A stretch of DNA of 64,000 nucleotides, from the NCBI RefSeq assembly GCF_014836675.1, contig NZ_JACSQK010000006.1, positions 333,214 through 397,213 of the forward strand. The letters run 5' to 3'. The notes under the pieces were generated by a model, which saw nothing but the letters and a program-made list of their open reading frames with translations, ran no database searches and was not told the DNA's origin. This document shows, one piece after another, positions 35,068 through 44,535 of this stretch; positions within the stretch are counted from its first letter, which is position 1, and each line of letters starts with the position of its first letter. A program made the position numbers and the translations under genes. This DNA comes from Comamonas avium. Lineage in GTDB: Bacteria > Pseudomonadota > Gammaproteobacteria > Burkholderiales > Burkholderiaceae_C.

Positions 35068-36516
35068 TTAAGCCAAGGTGTAGGCTGTCTTGACCGTTGT
35101 GTAGAACTCTTGCGCATAGCGGCCTTGCTCGCGGGGGCCGTAGCTCGAACCTTTGCGGCCACCAAATGGAACGTGGTAGTCCACGCCTGCGGTGGGCAGA
35201 TTCACCATCACCATGCCTGCTTGGCTGTGGCGCTTGAAGTGGGTGGCGTATTTGAGGCTGGTGGTAGCAATGCCTGCAGACAGGCCAAATTCTGTGTCAT
35301 TGGCCACCAACAAAGCTTCTTCATAGTCACGCACGCGGATCACGCTGGCCACAGGGCCAAACACTTCTTCGCGGTTGATGCGCATGCCTGCTGTGGAGTC
35401 CACCAGCAGCGCGGGCTGCATGTAAAAACCTTCCTTGCCGCTGCCGGTGTGGCATGCCACGCGGCCACCACCTGCTGCCAGCACCGCACCTTCGGCCTTG
35501 GCGATTTCCACGTAGCTCAAGTCTTGTTCCAGCTGGGTTTGGCTGACCACAGGGCCGATGTCGGTGCCCGCAGCGCGCGCATCACCCACCTTGATTTTGG
35601 CCATGCGCGCTTGCAGTGCTTCGATGAACGCGGGATAAATTTTGTCGGTCACGATCAGGCGGCTGGATGCCGTGCAACGCTGACCGGTGGAGTAAAAGCA
35701 GCTTTGCGCCGACAGCTCAACCGCCTGGGTCAGGTCGGCATCATCGAGCACCACTTGTGGGTTTTTACCACCCATCTCCAGTTGGACTTTTTTGCCATTT
35801 TGCGCACAGGCTGCGGCAATGCCACGGCCCACGCCTACCGAGCCGGTGAAGCTGATGGCCGCAATGCCAGGGTGCTGTACCAAGGCCTCACCAATCACGC
35901 GGCCAGGGCCCATCACCAGGTTAAAGACACCGGCGGGAATACCGCTGCGGTGAATGATGTCAGCCAGCGCCCAAGCGCTGCCGGGTACCAGATCGGCAGG
36001 TTTCAACACCACGCAATTGCCAAACGCCAAAGCGGGGGCAATCTTCCAGGCAGGGATGGCGATGGGGAAGTTCCACGGTGTAATCAAACCGACCACGCCG
36101 ATGGGTTCGCGTGTGATTTCAACACCGATGCCGGGACGCACAGAAGGCAGGGTCTCGCCGGACAGGCGCAGACATTCGCCCGCAAAGAACTTGAATATCT
36201 GCCCTGCACGGGCCACTTCACCAATACCTTCAGCGCGGGTCTTGCCTTCTTCACGCGCCAGCAGATCACCCAACTCTTCTTTGCGTGCCAGAATTTCAGT
36301 GCCGATTTTGTCCAGTGCATCGGAGCGTGCCTGAATGCCCGATGTGCTCCAGGCCGGGAAGGCCGCCGCGGCTGCAGCGACGGCGGTGTCAACGTCTGCA
36401 GCATTGCCTTGGGCGTACTCACCGATCACGTCGGACAGGTCGCTGGGATTGATGTTGGGAGCAACGGTCTGGCCTGCAGTCCATTGGCCGTTGATGAGGT
36501 TGTTATGTTGTTGCAT
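35068..36516 (-). CDS. Aldehyde dehydrogenase, probable alpha-ketoglutarate semialdehyde dehydrogenase
   Basis: 482 residues from the ATG at 36516; a GTG at 36552 overlapping the stop of the upstream gene would add 12. ALDH superfamily motifs: ITPWNFPIAIPAWKIAPALA, the NAD-binding FTGSVGVG, the general base in LEMGGKNPQ, the nucleophile in STGQRCTASSRL and EEVFGPV. The substrate is inferred from context: KdgD in the same operon makes alpha-ketoglutarate semialdehyde, which this enzyme would oxidise to alpha-ketoglutarate. It is the last gene of the leftward operon. Confidence 0.9.
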   Translation of the reverse strand: MQQHNNLINGQWTAGQTVAPNINPSDLSDVIGEYAQGNAADVDTAVAAAAAAFPAWSTSGIQARSDALDKIGTEILARKEELGDLLAREEGKTRAEGIGEVARAGQIFKFFAGECLRLSGETLPSVRPGIGVEITREPIGVVGLITPWNFPIAIPAWKIAPALAFGNCVVLKPADLVPGSAWALADIIHRSGIPAGVFNLVMGPGRVIGEALVQHPGIAAISFTGSVGVGRGIAAACAQNGKKVQLEMGGKNPQVVLDDADLTQAVELSAQSCFYSTGQRCTASSRLIVTDKIYPAFIEALQARMAKIKVGDARAAGTDIGPVVSQTQLEQDLSYVEIAKAEGAVLAAGGGRVACHTGSGKEGFYMQPALLVDSTAGMRINREEVFGPVASVIRVRDYEEALLVANDTEFGLSAGIATTSLKYATHFKRHSQAGMVMVNLPTAGVDYHVPFGGRKGSSYGPREQGRYAQEFYTTVKTAYTLA

Positions 36517-36548
36517 AGCTGGAATTTCTTGATTGAGAGTGATGTGTT

Positions 36549-37649
36549 TCACACGGAGCCATGTGCTTCGACGTAAAGCGCATAGAGAGAATGGCTACTG
36601 GCCATGTAGAGCCGGTTGAGTTTGGGGCCGCCAAAAGTCAGATTGGCACAGCGTTCTGGCAAGCGAATGAAACCAATGGGCTTGCCTTGTGCATTGAAGA
36701 CCTTGACGCCATCCATCTCTTCGGATCGACCTAACGGCAAGTGAGCTTTCATGCCACCGCCAATGTCGGAGGCTTCCAGGGCAACCGCGCCAGAATAGCC
36801 CCAGCCGCACCACAGATTGCCATCGCGATCCACGCAAAAACCATCCAGCGCGCCTGGGCCGTCTGCATCGATCAGCTTGACTTTGTTGGACAGCTGGCGT
36901 CCATCTGGGGATACGTCGTAGCTCCAGATGCTGCGGTTGGGCGTGCCTTTCCACTCAACCACAAAGAGCTTTTTCTCATCCGGCGAAAAGGCCAGACCGT
37001 TGGGGTTGACGATGTCTGTGACGACTGCGGTGATGCTGCCGTCCTTGTCGATACGGTAGACGTTCGTGCTTGCCTGTTCAGGGGAGGCACGAGAGCCTTC
37101 CCACTCCCCGTTGATGCCGAACAGCGGATCAGTAAACCAGATGCTGTCGTCCGACTTGACAACTACATCATTGGGCGCGTTCAGGCGTTTGCCTTCAAAG
37201 CGATCTGCCAAGACGGTGGTGCTGCCATTTTTTTCTGTGCGAACCACGCGGCGCGTAATGGAATGCTCGCAGGTCACCAGTCGGCCTTGGCGGTCACGGG
37301 TGTTGCCATTCGCGTAGTTCGCCCCTTCTTTGTGCACCAGGAAGCGTCCCGTTTTTTCCTCGTAACGCATCAAACGGTTGTTGGGGATGTCCGACAGAAT
37401 CAGGATGTCTGTTTCAGGGAAGTAAGCAGGCCCTTCTGCCCAGCGCATCCCTGTGCCGAGTTGTTCGACGGTACTGCTGTAAATACGGTATTTGGCAAAA
37501 CTTGGATCCAGTAGGTAGACAGCCGGGTCGGGGTAGCGTTGATTCGGTCTGAAGTCGAAGGATTGCGCCCCCGCTGCTGCACCCAGTGCGCTCAATGCAG
37601 AAACGCCGGCACCTTCAAGCAAGCGACGGCGGCTGATGGTCTGGTTCAT
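36549..37649 (-). CDS. SMP-30/gluconolactonase-family lactonase with Tat signal
   Basis: 366 residues from the ATG at 37649 with AGGAAA upstream. A twin-arginine signal SRRRLLEGAGVSALSALGA precedes a six-bladed propeller. Metal ligands of the family are visible: Glu in RWAEGPAYF, Asn in LNAPNDVVV, Asn in NPNGLAFSPDE and Asp in ALDGFCVDRDGN. It probably opens aldaro- or aldonolactones in the periplasm before uptake by the Bug-linked transporter. It lies between gudD and the aldehyde dehydrogenase gene. Confidence 0.88.
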   Translation of the reverse strand: MNQTISRRRLLEGAGVSALSALGAAAGAQSFDFRPNQRYPDPAVYLLDPSFAKYRIYSSTVEQLGTGMRWAEGPAYFPETDILILSDIPNNRLMRYEEKTGRFLVHKEGANYANGNTRDRQGRLVTCEHSITRRVVRTEKNGSTTVLADRFEGKRLNAPNDVVVKSDDSIWFTDPLFGINGEWEGSRASPEQASTNVYRIDKDGSITAVVTDIVNPNGLAFSPDEKKLFVVEWKGTPNRSIWSYDVSPDGRQLSNKVKLIDADGPGALDGFCVDRDGNLWCGWGYSGAVALEASDIGGGMKAHLPLGRSEEMDGVKVFNAQGKPIGFIRLPERCANLTFGGPKLNRLYMASSHSLYALYVEAHGSV

Positions 37650-37699
37650 AGCTGATTTCCTGTGGTGGAGGTTGGAGTGGCTGGCATCGGACAGCAGTC

Positions 37700-39037
37700 T
37701 TAGCGCACCATGCAAGGGCGTTTGTTGTCGAACTTCCAACCGGGGATCAGGTGTTGCATGGCGATCGCATCGTCGCGTGCACCCAGGCCGTGTTCTTGGT
37801 ACAGCGCGTTAGCGCGCTGCAGCGCGGCGCGGTCCACGGTGACGCCCAGGCCCGGGGTCTTGGGTACTTCGACGAAGCCACCTTGGATCTGCAACGGGTT
37901 CTGGGTGAGGTATTGGCCGTCCTGCCAGATCCAGTGCGTGTCGATGGCCGTAACCTTGCCGGGAACGGCGGCGGCGACGTGGGTGAACATGGCCAGCGAG
38001 ATGTCGAAGTGGTTGTTGGAGTGCGAGCCCCAGGTCAGGCCCCAGTCGCGGCAGGTCTGACCCACGCGCACCGAGCCAGCCATGGTCCAGAAATGTGGGT
38101 CGGCCAGGGGGATATCTACGGATTGCAACGACAGGGCATGCACCATCTGGCGCCAGTCGGTGGCGACCATGTTGGTGGCTGTGGGCAGGCCGGTGGAGCG
38201 GCGAAATTCCGCCATGACTTCACGGCCCGAGAAACCGCCTTCGGCGCCACAGGGGTCTTCTGCATAGGCCAGTACACCGCGCATGTCGCGCATCAGGCGG
38301 ATGGCATCCTTGAGCAACCAGCCCCCGTTGGGGTCCAGCGTGACGCGGGCTTCAGGGAAGCGCTGGGCCAGGGCCGTCACGGCTTGAACTTCCTGTTCGC
38401 CGGCCAGCACGCCGCCTTTGAGCTTGAAATCATTGAAGCCGTAGCGTGCGTAGGCGGCTTCGGCCTGGCGCACGATGGTCTCGGGCGTCATGGCTGTCAT
38501 GTGGCGCACCTGGGTCCAGTCGTCCGAGCCCAGCTTGTCTTGGCCGGGCTTGACGTAGTCCAGGCCGGTCTTGTCCGAGGGGCCCACAAAGAACAGATAG
38601 CCCAGCATTTCCACGCGATCGCGCTGCTGGCCCTCGCCCAGCAGGGCCGCCACAGGTACGCCCAGATGCTGGCCCAGCAGATCCAGCAAGGCGGATTCGA
38701 TGGCAGTCACGGCGTGCACACCGATGCGCAGGTCAAAGGTCTGCAGGCCGCGGCCACCGGTATCGCGGCCTTCCAGCGACTTTTGCACTTCCTGCAGCAA
38801 TTGCAGGTGCTGGCCGACAGAGCGGCCGATCAGCACGTGCCTGCTGTCCTCCAGAGCCTGGCGAATGCCTTCCCCGCCCGGAACCTCACCCACCCCCGTG
38901 TGGCCCGCGCTGTCGTGCACCAGCACAATGTTGCGGGTGAAGTAGGGCGCGTGCGCGCCGCTGAGGTTCATCAGCATGCCGTCGCGGCCGGCGACGGGAA
39001 TGACTTCAATGGCGTTGATGGTCGGAGTAGTGGACAT
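37700..39037 (-). CDS. gudD: Glucarate dehydratase
   Basis: 445 residues from the ATG at 39037, matching E. coli GudD in length; the frame continues upstream only inside the next gene. Enolase-superfamily residues: KxK in DFKLKGG, Asp in LDPNGGW, Glu in [11 protein letters not shown], Asn in ATNMVATDW and the His base in [13 protein letters not shown]. It dehydrates D-glucarate to 5-keto-4-deoxyglucarate. A paralogous dehydratase lies at 44536 on the other strand. Confidence 0.94.
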   Translation of the reverse strand: MSTTPTINAIEVIPVAGRDGMLMNLSGAHAPYFTRNIVLVHDSAGHTGVGEVPGGEGIRQALEDSRHVLIGRSVGQHLQLLQEVQKSLEGRDTGGRGLQTFDLRIGVHAVTAIESALLDLLGQHLGVPVAALLGEGQQRDRVEMLGYLFFVGPSDKTGLDYVKPGQDKLGSDDWTQVRHMTAMTPETIVRQAEAAYARYGFNDFKLKGGVLAGEQEVQAVTALAQRFPEARVTLDPNGGWLLKDAIRLMRDMRGVLAYAEDPCGAEGGFSGREVMAEFRRSTGLPTATNMVATDWRQMVHALSLQSVDIPLADPHFWTMAGSVRVGQTCRDWGLTWGSHSNNHFDISLAMFTHVAAAVPGKVTAIDTHWIWQDGQYLTQNPLQIQGGFVEVPKTPGLGVTVDRAALQRANALYQEHGLGARDDAIAMQHLIPGWKFDNKRPCMVR

Positions 39038-39074
39038 GGGAAGGCTTTTCAACAGATTCGGAGGAAAAAGGAAA

Positions 39075-40040
39075 TCACTGCGCTGCGGACCAGGGCACCT
39101 CGGCCGCAGGGCGGCCTGTGGTGATGTACTGCTGCAGGTTATGTAGCACCAGGTCGGCCATGGCGCGGCGGGTTTCGTGGGTGCCGCTGGCGATGTGGGG
39201 GGCCAGCACCACGTTGTCCAGGGCCAGCAGCGCTGGCAGGGGACGGGGCTCGTCCTCGAACACGTCAAGCCCGGCACCGGCGATGCGATGGTTGGTCAGT
39301 GCATCGGCCAGGGCGGCTTCGTCCACCACACTGCCGCGCGCCACATTGACCAGGAAGCCCTGCGGGCCCAGGGCCGCCAGCACTTCGGCGTTCACCAGGT
39401 GACGCGTGCCTTCGCCGCCGGCAGCGGTGATGACCAGGATGTCGGCCCAGCCCGCCAGCTCCAGCAGCGAGGGCTGGTACTGGTGAGGCGAGCCTTCGAC
39501 GGGACGGCGGTTGTGGTAGGCCACTTCCATGTCGAAACCCGAGGCGCGGCGCGCCACGGTGGAGCCAATGCGGCCCATGCCGAAGATGCCCAGGCGCTTG
39601 CCGCTGGCCCGGGTGCGGATGCCAAAACGGCCCTGGCTCCAGTTGCCACGGCGCACGAAGCGGTCAGATTCGCTGAGGCCGCGCGTTGCGTCCAGCAGCA
39701 GGGCAAAAGCCAGGTCGGCTACGCAGTCGTCAAGTACGCCGGGCGTGTAGCCTACGCGGGCGCCACGGTGCAGCAGGGCGTCTTTGTCCAAAGCGTCGAA
39801 ACCCACACCAAAACTGCTGACAAACTTGAGGTTGGGGAGGGCGTCGACCACATGGGCGGGCAGGCCCATGGCCGCCGAGGTGACCACGTATTCGAACTGT
39901 GCGCCGTGCTCGGCCAGGAAACGCTGGGGGTCGGCCTGCTGCGAAAGGATATGCACGTCGTAGGCTTGGGCCAGTTCGGCGTCAAGCTGGCTCAGCGGCA
40001 TCTTGCCGTATTGAAGAACGCGTGGTCGGGAGAGCGTCAT
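39075..40040 (-). CDS. D-isomer-specific 2-hydroxyacid dehydrogenase
   Basis: 321 residues from the ATG at 40040. The nucleotide fold has [15 protein letters not shown], and the catalytic Arg-Glu-His set is seen in [20 protein letters not shown] and [11 protein letters not shown]. It resembles GhrB/hydroxypyruvate reductase and could reduce tartronate semialdehyde, glyoxylate or a keto-acid side product of aldarate breakdown; the exact substrate is open. It lies 37 bases upstream of gudD in the operon. Confidence 0.87.
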   Translation of the reverse strand: MTLSRPRVLQYGKMPLSQLDAELAQAYDVHILSQQADPQRFLAEHGAQFEYVVTSAAMGLPAHVVDALPNLKFVSSFGVGFDALDKDALLHRGARVGYTPGVLDDCVADLAFALLLDATRGLSESDRFVRRGNWSQGRFGIRTRASGKRLGIFGMGRIGSTVARRASGFDMEVAYHNRRPVEGSPHQYQPSLLELAGWADILVITAAGGEGTRHLVNAEVLAALGPQGFLVNVARGSVVDEAALADALTNHRIAGAGLDVFEDEPRPLPALLALDNVVLAPHIASGTHETRRAMADLVLHNLQQYITTGRPAAEVPWSAAQ

Positions 40041-40233
40041 ACCGGGAAATCCTTGAATCTTGCGGGGCACGCGGCCCCGTTGCAAAAGGCCTGCAAAACA
40101 GGCCTGTGAAGATGGCCAGAGGCCAGTCCACAGTTTTATCTCCGTTATCCGCTGTATTCAGCGTCAAATCAGTGGGTTGAAACACAGCGCAAAGGTCTAG
40201 AGAAAAGGCGTGCCTTGGAAGTTGCCTCTTCGT

Positions 40234-40244
40234 TTGTTGCACGA
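40234..40244. promoter_or_regulatory. Weak FadR-type operator match
   Basis: TTGTTGCACGA fits the FadR-group consensus TNGTNNNACNA, about 195 bases before the hydroxyacid dehydrogenase gene. Chance matches to this loose pattern are expected several times in a window of this size, so it is weak alone. Confidence 0.2.
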
Positions 40245-40273
40245 AAGAGCGAAGTCCCAACGCCAGCCTCATT

Positions 40274-41233
40274 TCAATCTGCGGTGATCCTTCGGGTCTG
40301 GATCAGTTGTTTCCAGCGTTCGCTCTCTTGTGCTTGAAAGCGTGTGAACTCTTCGGGCGTGTTTGCGACGATTTCAAGGCCTTGTTCCAGAAAACGCTTG
40401 CGAATGTCGGGCTGCTGTACGGCGGCGATGGCAGCCTTGGCCAGCTTGGCCTTCACGTCAGCCGGTAAGCCCTTGGGGGCGGCCATGCCTTGCCAGGAGT
40501 AGACCTCGGCACCTTTGACGCCTGACTCGGCCAGCGTGGGCACATCGGGCAGCACAGGCGAGCGCTGTGTGCCGGTGACTGCGATGGCGTGCAGCTTGCC
40601 GCTGCGCAGGTGGGGGAGTACGGCGTTGACGTTCTGGAAGGAAAAATCGACCTGACCGCCTAACAAATCAGTGATGGCCGGAGCGCCGCCCTTGTAAGGA
40701 ATGTGCATGGCCTCGGTGCCCGTTTGCTGCCAGAACAACTCTGCCGACAGGTGGTCTGAAGAACCATTGCCTGAGCTGGCGAAGCTGATCTTGCCGGGGT
40801 AGGCTTTGAGCGCGGCAATGACTTCTGCCGTGGTGCGCGCTTTTTGTGCAGTGCTGGCTACTAGCACATTGGGCGCCTGCACGGGAATAGTGATGTAGTC
40901 GAAATCCTTGGTCGCGTCATAGGGGACGCTTTTGACCAAATGCGGGGTAACTACAAAGGGCCCCAAGGAGGCAACCAGCAGTGTGTAACCGTCGGCGGGC
41001 GCACGCTTGACCGCGCCTGCACCGATGGTGCCTGTGGCACCGGGGCGGTTTTCCACCACAAAGGACTTGCCCAGCTGCTCGCCCATGCTCAGGGCTATGG
41101 CACGTGCCACCATGTCGGTGGAGCCACCAGCCGGAAAGGGCACGATCACATTGACAGCTTTTTCGGGGAAATTACCAGAAGCCTGCGCCGTGAGTGCGAG
41201 TGTGGCAGCCAGTGCGAGCAGTATTTTTTTCAT
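40274..41233 (-). CDS. Bug-family periplasmic solute receptor (TctC type), copy 1
   Basis: 319 residues with AAGGAG before the ATG and a signal peptide MKKILLALAATLALTAQASG. Typical Bug features: VNVIVPFPAGGSTDMVAR and ENRPGATGTIGAGAV near the mature N-terminus, and HIPYKGGAPAITDLLGGQVD in the middle. These receptors bind small carboxylates and normally feed a TctAB permease; no tctA or tctB is present in the window, as is common in Burkholderiales. Context makes an aldarate or its lactone the likely ligand. Confidence 0.93.
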   Translation of the reverse strand: MKKILLALAATLALTAQASGNFPEKAVNVIVPFPAGGSTDMVARAIALSMGEQLGKSFVVENRPGATGTIGAGAVKRAPADGYTLLVASLGPFVVTPHLVKSVPYDATKDFDYITIPVQAPNVLVASTAQKARTTAEVIAALKAYPGKISFASSGNGSSDHLSAELFWQQTGTEAMHIPYKGGAPAITDLLGGQVDFSFQNVNAVLPHLRSGKLHAIAVTGTQRSPVLPDVPTLAESGVKGAEVYSWQGMAAPKGLPADVKAKLAKAAIAAVQQPDIRKRFLEQGLEIVANTPEEFTRFQAQESERWKQLIQTRRITAD

Positions 41234-41287
41234 GTATTTGTCTCCTTGAACCAGCAGGCACCGGCAACGGCGCCTGCTGGGCTCGGC

Positions 41288-42199
41288 TTACTGGGGGCCG
41301 AGCTTGTCGATCAGGGCCTTGAGTTCTTCGACTTCCGAAGGCTTGAGGTCCGACAGCGGGGCACGCACGGGCCCGGCGTCGTGACCCACGATCTTGGCGC
41401 CGGCTTTGATGATGCTGACGCCGTAGCCTTCAACGCGGTTGCGGATATTCAGGTAAGGCATGAAGAAGTCCTTGAGCAACCTGTGCTGCGTGGCTTGGTC
41501 ATCGGTGCGCACAGCTTCGTAAAAATCCATCGCCGTCTTGGGGATGAAGTTGAAGACAGCCGAGGAGTACACCGGTGTGCCCAAAGCCTTGTAGGCAGCG
41601 GCATAGACTTCAGCGGTGGGCAGGCCACCCAGGTAGGCGAAGCGGTCACCCATCTTCATGAAGATGGAGGACATGGTCTCGATGTTGCCCAAGCCGTCCT
41701 TGAAACCCACCAGGTTAGGGCAGCGCTCGGCCAGGATGGCCAGCGATTCAGGGGTGAAGCGGCTGCGGTCACGGTTGTAGACGATGACGCCAAACTTCAC
41801 GCTCTTGCACACCTGCTCGACGTGGGCAATCAGGCCTTCTTGGCCGGCTTCGGTCAGGTAGTGGGGCAGCAGCAAAATGCCGTGGGCACCCAGGCGCTCA
41901 GCTTCTTGGGCATGCGCGATGGCGGTGCGGGTGGGGCCACCAGCACCCGCAATGATCGGCACTTTGCCACGACAGGTGTCTACAGCGGTCTTGATGATCT
42001 GGCCGTACTCGTCGCCATACAGCGAAAAGTATTCGCCCGTGCCACCTGCAGCAAACAGTGCGCTGGCACCGTAGGGCGCCAGCCATTCGAGGCGGGCGGC
42101 GTACGACTTGGCGTTGAAATTGCCATGGGCGTCAAAGTCTGTCACGGGGAAGGACAGCAAGCCGGAGCTCATCACGTCTTTGAGGTATTGGGGGGTCAT
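41288..42199 (-). CDS. kdgD: 5-dehydro-4-deoxyglucarate dehydratase
   Basis: 303 residues from the ATG at 42199, preferred over the ATG at 42205 because AAGG sits six bases before it. DHDPS/NAL-type TIM barrel: [25 protein letters not shown], Tyr in [11 protein letters not shown] and the Schiff-base lysine in [10 protein letters not shown]. It dehydrates and decarboxylates 5-keto-4-deoxyglucarate to alpha-ketoglutarate semialdehyde. It lies between two Bug receptor genes. Confidence 0.95.
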   Translation of the reverse strand: MTPQYLKDVMSSGLLSFPVTDFDAHGNFNAKSYAARLEWLAPYGASALFAAGGTGEYFSLYGDEYGQIIKTAVDTCRGKVPIIAGAGGPTRTAIAHAQEAERLGAHGILLLPHYLTEAGQEGLIAHVEQVCKSVKFGVIVYNRDRSRFTPESLAILAERCPNLVGFKDGLGNIETMSSIFMKMGDRFAYLGGLPTAEVYAAAYKALGTPVYSSAVFNFIPKTAMDFYEAVRTDDQATQHRLLKDFFMPYLNIRNRVEGYGVSIIKAGAKIVGHDAGPVRAPLSDLKPSEVEELKALIDKLGPQ

Positions 42200-42235
42200 G
42201 GTCATCCTTGAAAAAAGAAAAAAAATGGCTGCAGC

Positions 42236-43213
42236 TCAATCCAGCTGCAAGTTCCCGGTTTGCACCACGGTGCGCCAGCGGGCGCGTTCAGCGTTGAAGA
42301 ATTTGTCGGTTTCAGCAGGGGTCATCGTGACCACTTCTGCGCCCTGAGCGGTCAGGCGTGCACGCACTTCGGGGGAGCGGATCGCTCGCAGCAGCGACTG
42401 GTGAACGCGCTGCACCACGGCCTCAGGCGTTTTGGCTGGCAGTACTACGCCTTGCCAAGTGCCAGAGTCAAAGCCCTGTGCGCCTTGTTCAGCCAGGGTG
42501 GGCACATCGGCAATCACAGGCATGCGCGTGCTCTTGGAAATGCCCAGCAACTTGAGCTTGCCGCTTTGTACGTGGGGGTACGTGGCCAGCATGCCGTTCA
42601 TCAGCACCTGCGTTTGACCGGCGACGGTGTCTTGCACCGACTGCACACCGCCCTTGTAAGGCACATACACCCATTTGGCGCCTGTCAGGCGGGCCAGCTC
42701 TACGCCTGCCAGATGCGGGGCGCTGCCGGTAGCGGTGACGGCAAAGTTCAAATCCTGCTTCTTGGACAGTTCAACCAGCTCTTTGAGGTTGTTGGCCTGC
42801 ACAGAAGGGTGCACCACCAGCATGTGCGGGGAGTAGGCCAGCATGCCAGCGCCGCGCAAGTCCTTGGATGGATCAAAGCTGAGCTTGGTATAGACCGAAG
42901 GAGAAATGGCCAGGGCACCCAGATCACACAGCAACCAGGTATAGCCATCAGGCTGGGAGCGGGCGACGAATTCAGCACCCAGATTGCCGTTGGCGCCGGG
43001 TTTGTTTTCAATGATCACCGTCTGCTTGAGTTCCTGCGAGATCAGTTGGCCGATAGAGCGGGCAATGATGTCAGAGCTGCCACCCGGTGGGTAGGGCACC
43101 ACCAAGCGGATGGGTTTGTTCGGCCATGCATCGCTTGCCAGCAACGATGTGGACAACAAGCTACCGGCAGCCAGTGCCAGTACAGAGCGCAGAAAGCGAG
43201 AGCGTCGGATCAT
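42236..43213 (-). CDS. Bug-family periplasmic solute receptor, copy 2
   Basis: 325 residues, AAGGAG upstream, basic signal peptide (MIRRSRFLRSVLALAAGSLL). Family stretches: IRLVVPYPPGGSSDIIARS, ENKPGANGNLGAEFVA and VYVPYKGGVQSVQDTVAG. It is the first gene of the leftward aldarate operon and lies 30 bases behind a candidate operator. It differs clearly from copies 1 and 3, so the three may bind different aldarates. Confidence 0.93.
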   Translation of the reverse strand: MIRRSRFLRSVLALAAGSLLSTSLLASDAWPNKPIRLVVPYPPGGSSDIIARSIGQLISQELKQTVIIENKPGANGNLGAEFVARSQPDGYTWLLCDLGALAISPSVYTKLSFDPSKDLRGAGMLAYSPHMLVVHPSVQANNLKELVELSKKQDLNFAVTATGSAPHLAGVELARLTGAKWVYVPYKGGVQSVQDTVAGQTQVLMNGMLATYPHVQSGKLKLLGISKSTRMPVIADVPTLAEQGAQGFDSGTWQGVVLPAKTPEAVVQRVHQSLLRAIRSPEVRARLTAQGAEVVTMTPAETDKFFNAERARWRTVVQTGNLQLD

Positions 43214-43242
43214 TACGAAGTGTCTCCTTATTGTGATCAGTC

Positions 43243-43253
43243 ATCATACAACT
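43243..43253. promoter_or_regulatory. Candidate operator before the leftward aldarate operon
   Basis: Read on the minus strand, TTGTATGATGA shares nine of eleven bases with the palindrome TTGTATGACAA found before the FadR-type gene and lies at a similar distance (30 bases) before a start codon. Confidence 0.5.
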
Positions 43254-43316
43254 AGAGATCAAAGAATCCAATCTCTGAACTCCTAGGGGAAACGCTGAAC
43301 TTGCATCTAAATGTGC

Positions 43317-43390
43317 AATCAGTCTTTTGACTGATTTAAAGGAAATAAGCCTCTAGCCCTTGTGGGAAGGGCGTAGAGAGCTATTTTTTT
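43317..43390. repeat. Two inverted repeats in the 330-base gap before the regulator gene
   Basis: AATCAGTC-TTTT-GACTGATT (43317-43336) is a perfect hairpin. CTCTAGCCCTT / AAGGGCGTAGAG (43351-43378), followed by TATTTTTTT, resembles a shorter form of the palindromic repeats elsewhere in the window and looks like a terminator for rightward transcription. The gap 43214-43540 holds no gene that I can support. Confidence 0.5.
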
Positions 43391-43540
43391 ATTGATAACG
43401 TGTGGCGAATCAGGGCGTGGGTATCAGATTGCTCTGGCAGCAAGGTGTGCTGGAGGTATGAAGAATGGCTCTCGGTGGGCCTTGCCTTCATGGGGTGGCC
43501 GTTTGGCTTGACGGCGCTGCTTGTGCTTGGTTCTTGGCGC

Positions 43541-44353
43541 TCAGTCAATGGCGGGCGCTGCAGGCATTTGGCTCAGACGCTGTGCCAAGCGCAGGCGTTC
43601 GCGGGAATTCGTCAGGTGAATGCGCATGGCAGCGCGGGCTGAATCTGCGTCTTGCCGCTCAATCGCCGAGAAGATCTCTTCGTGCTCACGGTTGACGCGG
43701 CGCAAATAGTCCGGGTCGCGCGCAGAAGTGTGAATGGAAGTGATGCGATTGCGCGGAATCAGCAGGCTGCCGAAATGGGTCAGGATGTCTTGAAAGTAGC
43801 GATTGCCTGTGGCGTGCGCAATGCTGAGATGAAACGCTAAATCATGGGTCGCCGTGTCTTCACCGCGTGCAAAGTGGTACTCAAACCCTTGCAGAGCTTC
43901 GCGCATGGTGAGTAGGTGGGCCGGCTGGCGGCGATGCGCAGCCAGGCCTGCGGCTTCGCTCTCAAGACTGATGCGCAGCTCCAGGACGGCCAAAACGTCG
44001 ACCGATTCGCTCAGTTCGCGGTCGCTCAGCATGGGCCCTGGATTGCTGGGCTGTGTCGAGAGAATAAAAGTGCCAATGCCGTGGCGGGTTTCAACAAAAC
44101 CAGCGGCCTGTAGCTTGGACAAAGCCTCGCGCACCACGGTGCGACTAACGTCATAGCTGCGCACCAGTTCTGATTCGGTGGGGAGCTTGTCCCCCTTGTT
44201 CAAAAGGCCTTGTCGAATCTTGTTGCTGAACTCTTCAAAGAGCAAGTTGGCCAAGTTGCGGCTGCCACGCCCAGCCTTGCTGCGCAAAGAGGCGCCATCT
44301 GTCTGCACAAAAAGTGAGGGAGCTTGGGGTAATTCCGATGTCGTGGTGCGCAT
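43541..44353 (-). CDS. FadR-type GntR-family regulator of aldarate genes
   Basis: 270 residues from the ATG at 44353; the frame is open for 20 more codons upstream, which would run through the operator. Winged HTH: NKGDKLPTESELVRSYDVS and RTVVREALSKLQAAGFVETR, then an FCD all-helical ligand domain with HDLAFHLSIAHATGN and HEEIFSAIERQD carrying the metal-binding histidines. FCD regulators usually sense a sugar acid or carboxylate. Position between two divergent aldarate operons, and a palindrome 24 bases before its start, suggest that it controls both and itself. Confidence 0.9.
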   Translation of the reverse strand: MRTTTSELPQAPSLFVQTDGASLRSKAGRGSRNLANLLFEEFSNKIRQGLLNKGDKLPTESELVRSYDVSRTVVREALSKLQAAGFVETRHGIGTFILSTQPSNPGPMLSDRELSESVDVLAVLELRISLESEAAGLAAHRRQPAHLLTMREALQGFEYHFARGEDTATHDLAFHLSIAHATGNRYFQDILTHFGSLLIPRNRITSIHTSARDPDYLRRVNREHEEIFSAIERQDADSARAAMRIHLTNSRERLRLAQRLSQMPAAPAID

Positions 44354-44376
44354 GTGAATGATGATAATCGATTTAT

Positions 44377-44389
44377 GTTGTATGACAAC
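44377..44389. promoter_or_regulatory. Candidate FadR-type operator (autoregulation and divergent control)
   Basis: GTTGTATGACAAC has inverted 5-bp arms with a 3-bp centre and fits the TNGTNNNACNA rule of the FadR subgroup. It lies 24 bases before the regulator start and in the divergent gap to the second dehydratase gene. Confidence 0.65.
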
Positions 44390-44535
44390 GTACCTTGAAG
44401 CCCATGCTAGCACTCCTTGTCACCACCGTTTTTCCCCCTTGCCGCTCACTGGCTGACCAAGGGGTTGTACACGGCGCCGGTACGCACTCAGTGCTGACAC
44501 ACAAGCCAGTGCCCGATACCTTTCTCTGATCGTCC

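Noticed and set aside
35110..36576. 488-codon plus-strand frame opposite the aldehyde dehydrogenase gene
   Set aside because: Antisense to an enzyme with all catalytic motifs; His/Ala/Gln-rich composition typical of shadows.
37751..39124. 457-codon plus-strand frame opposite gudD
   Set aside because: The translation shows no family motif and mirrors the codon structure of gudD.
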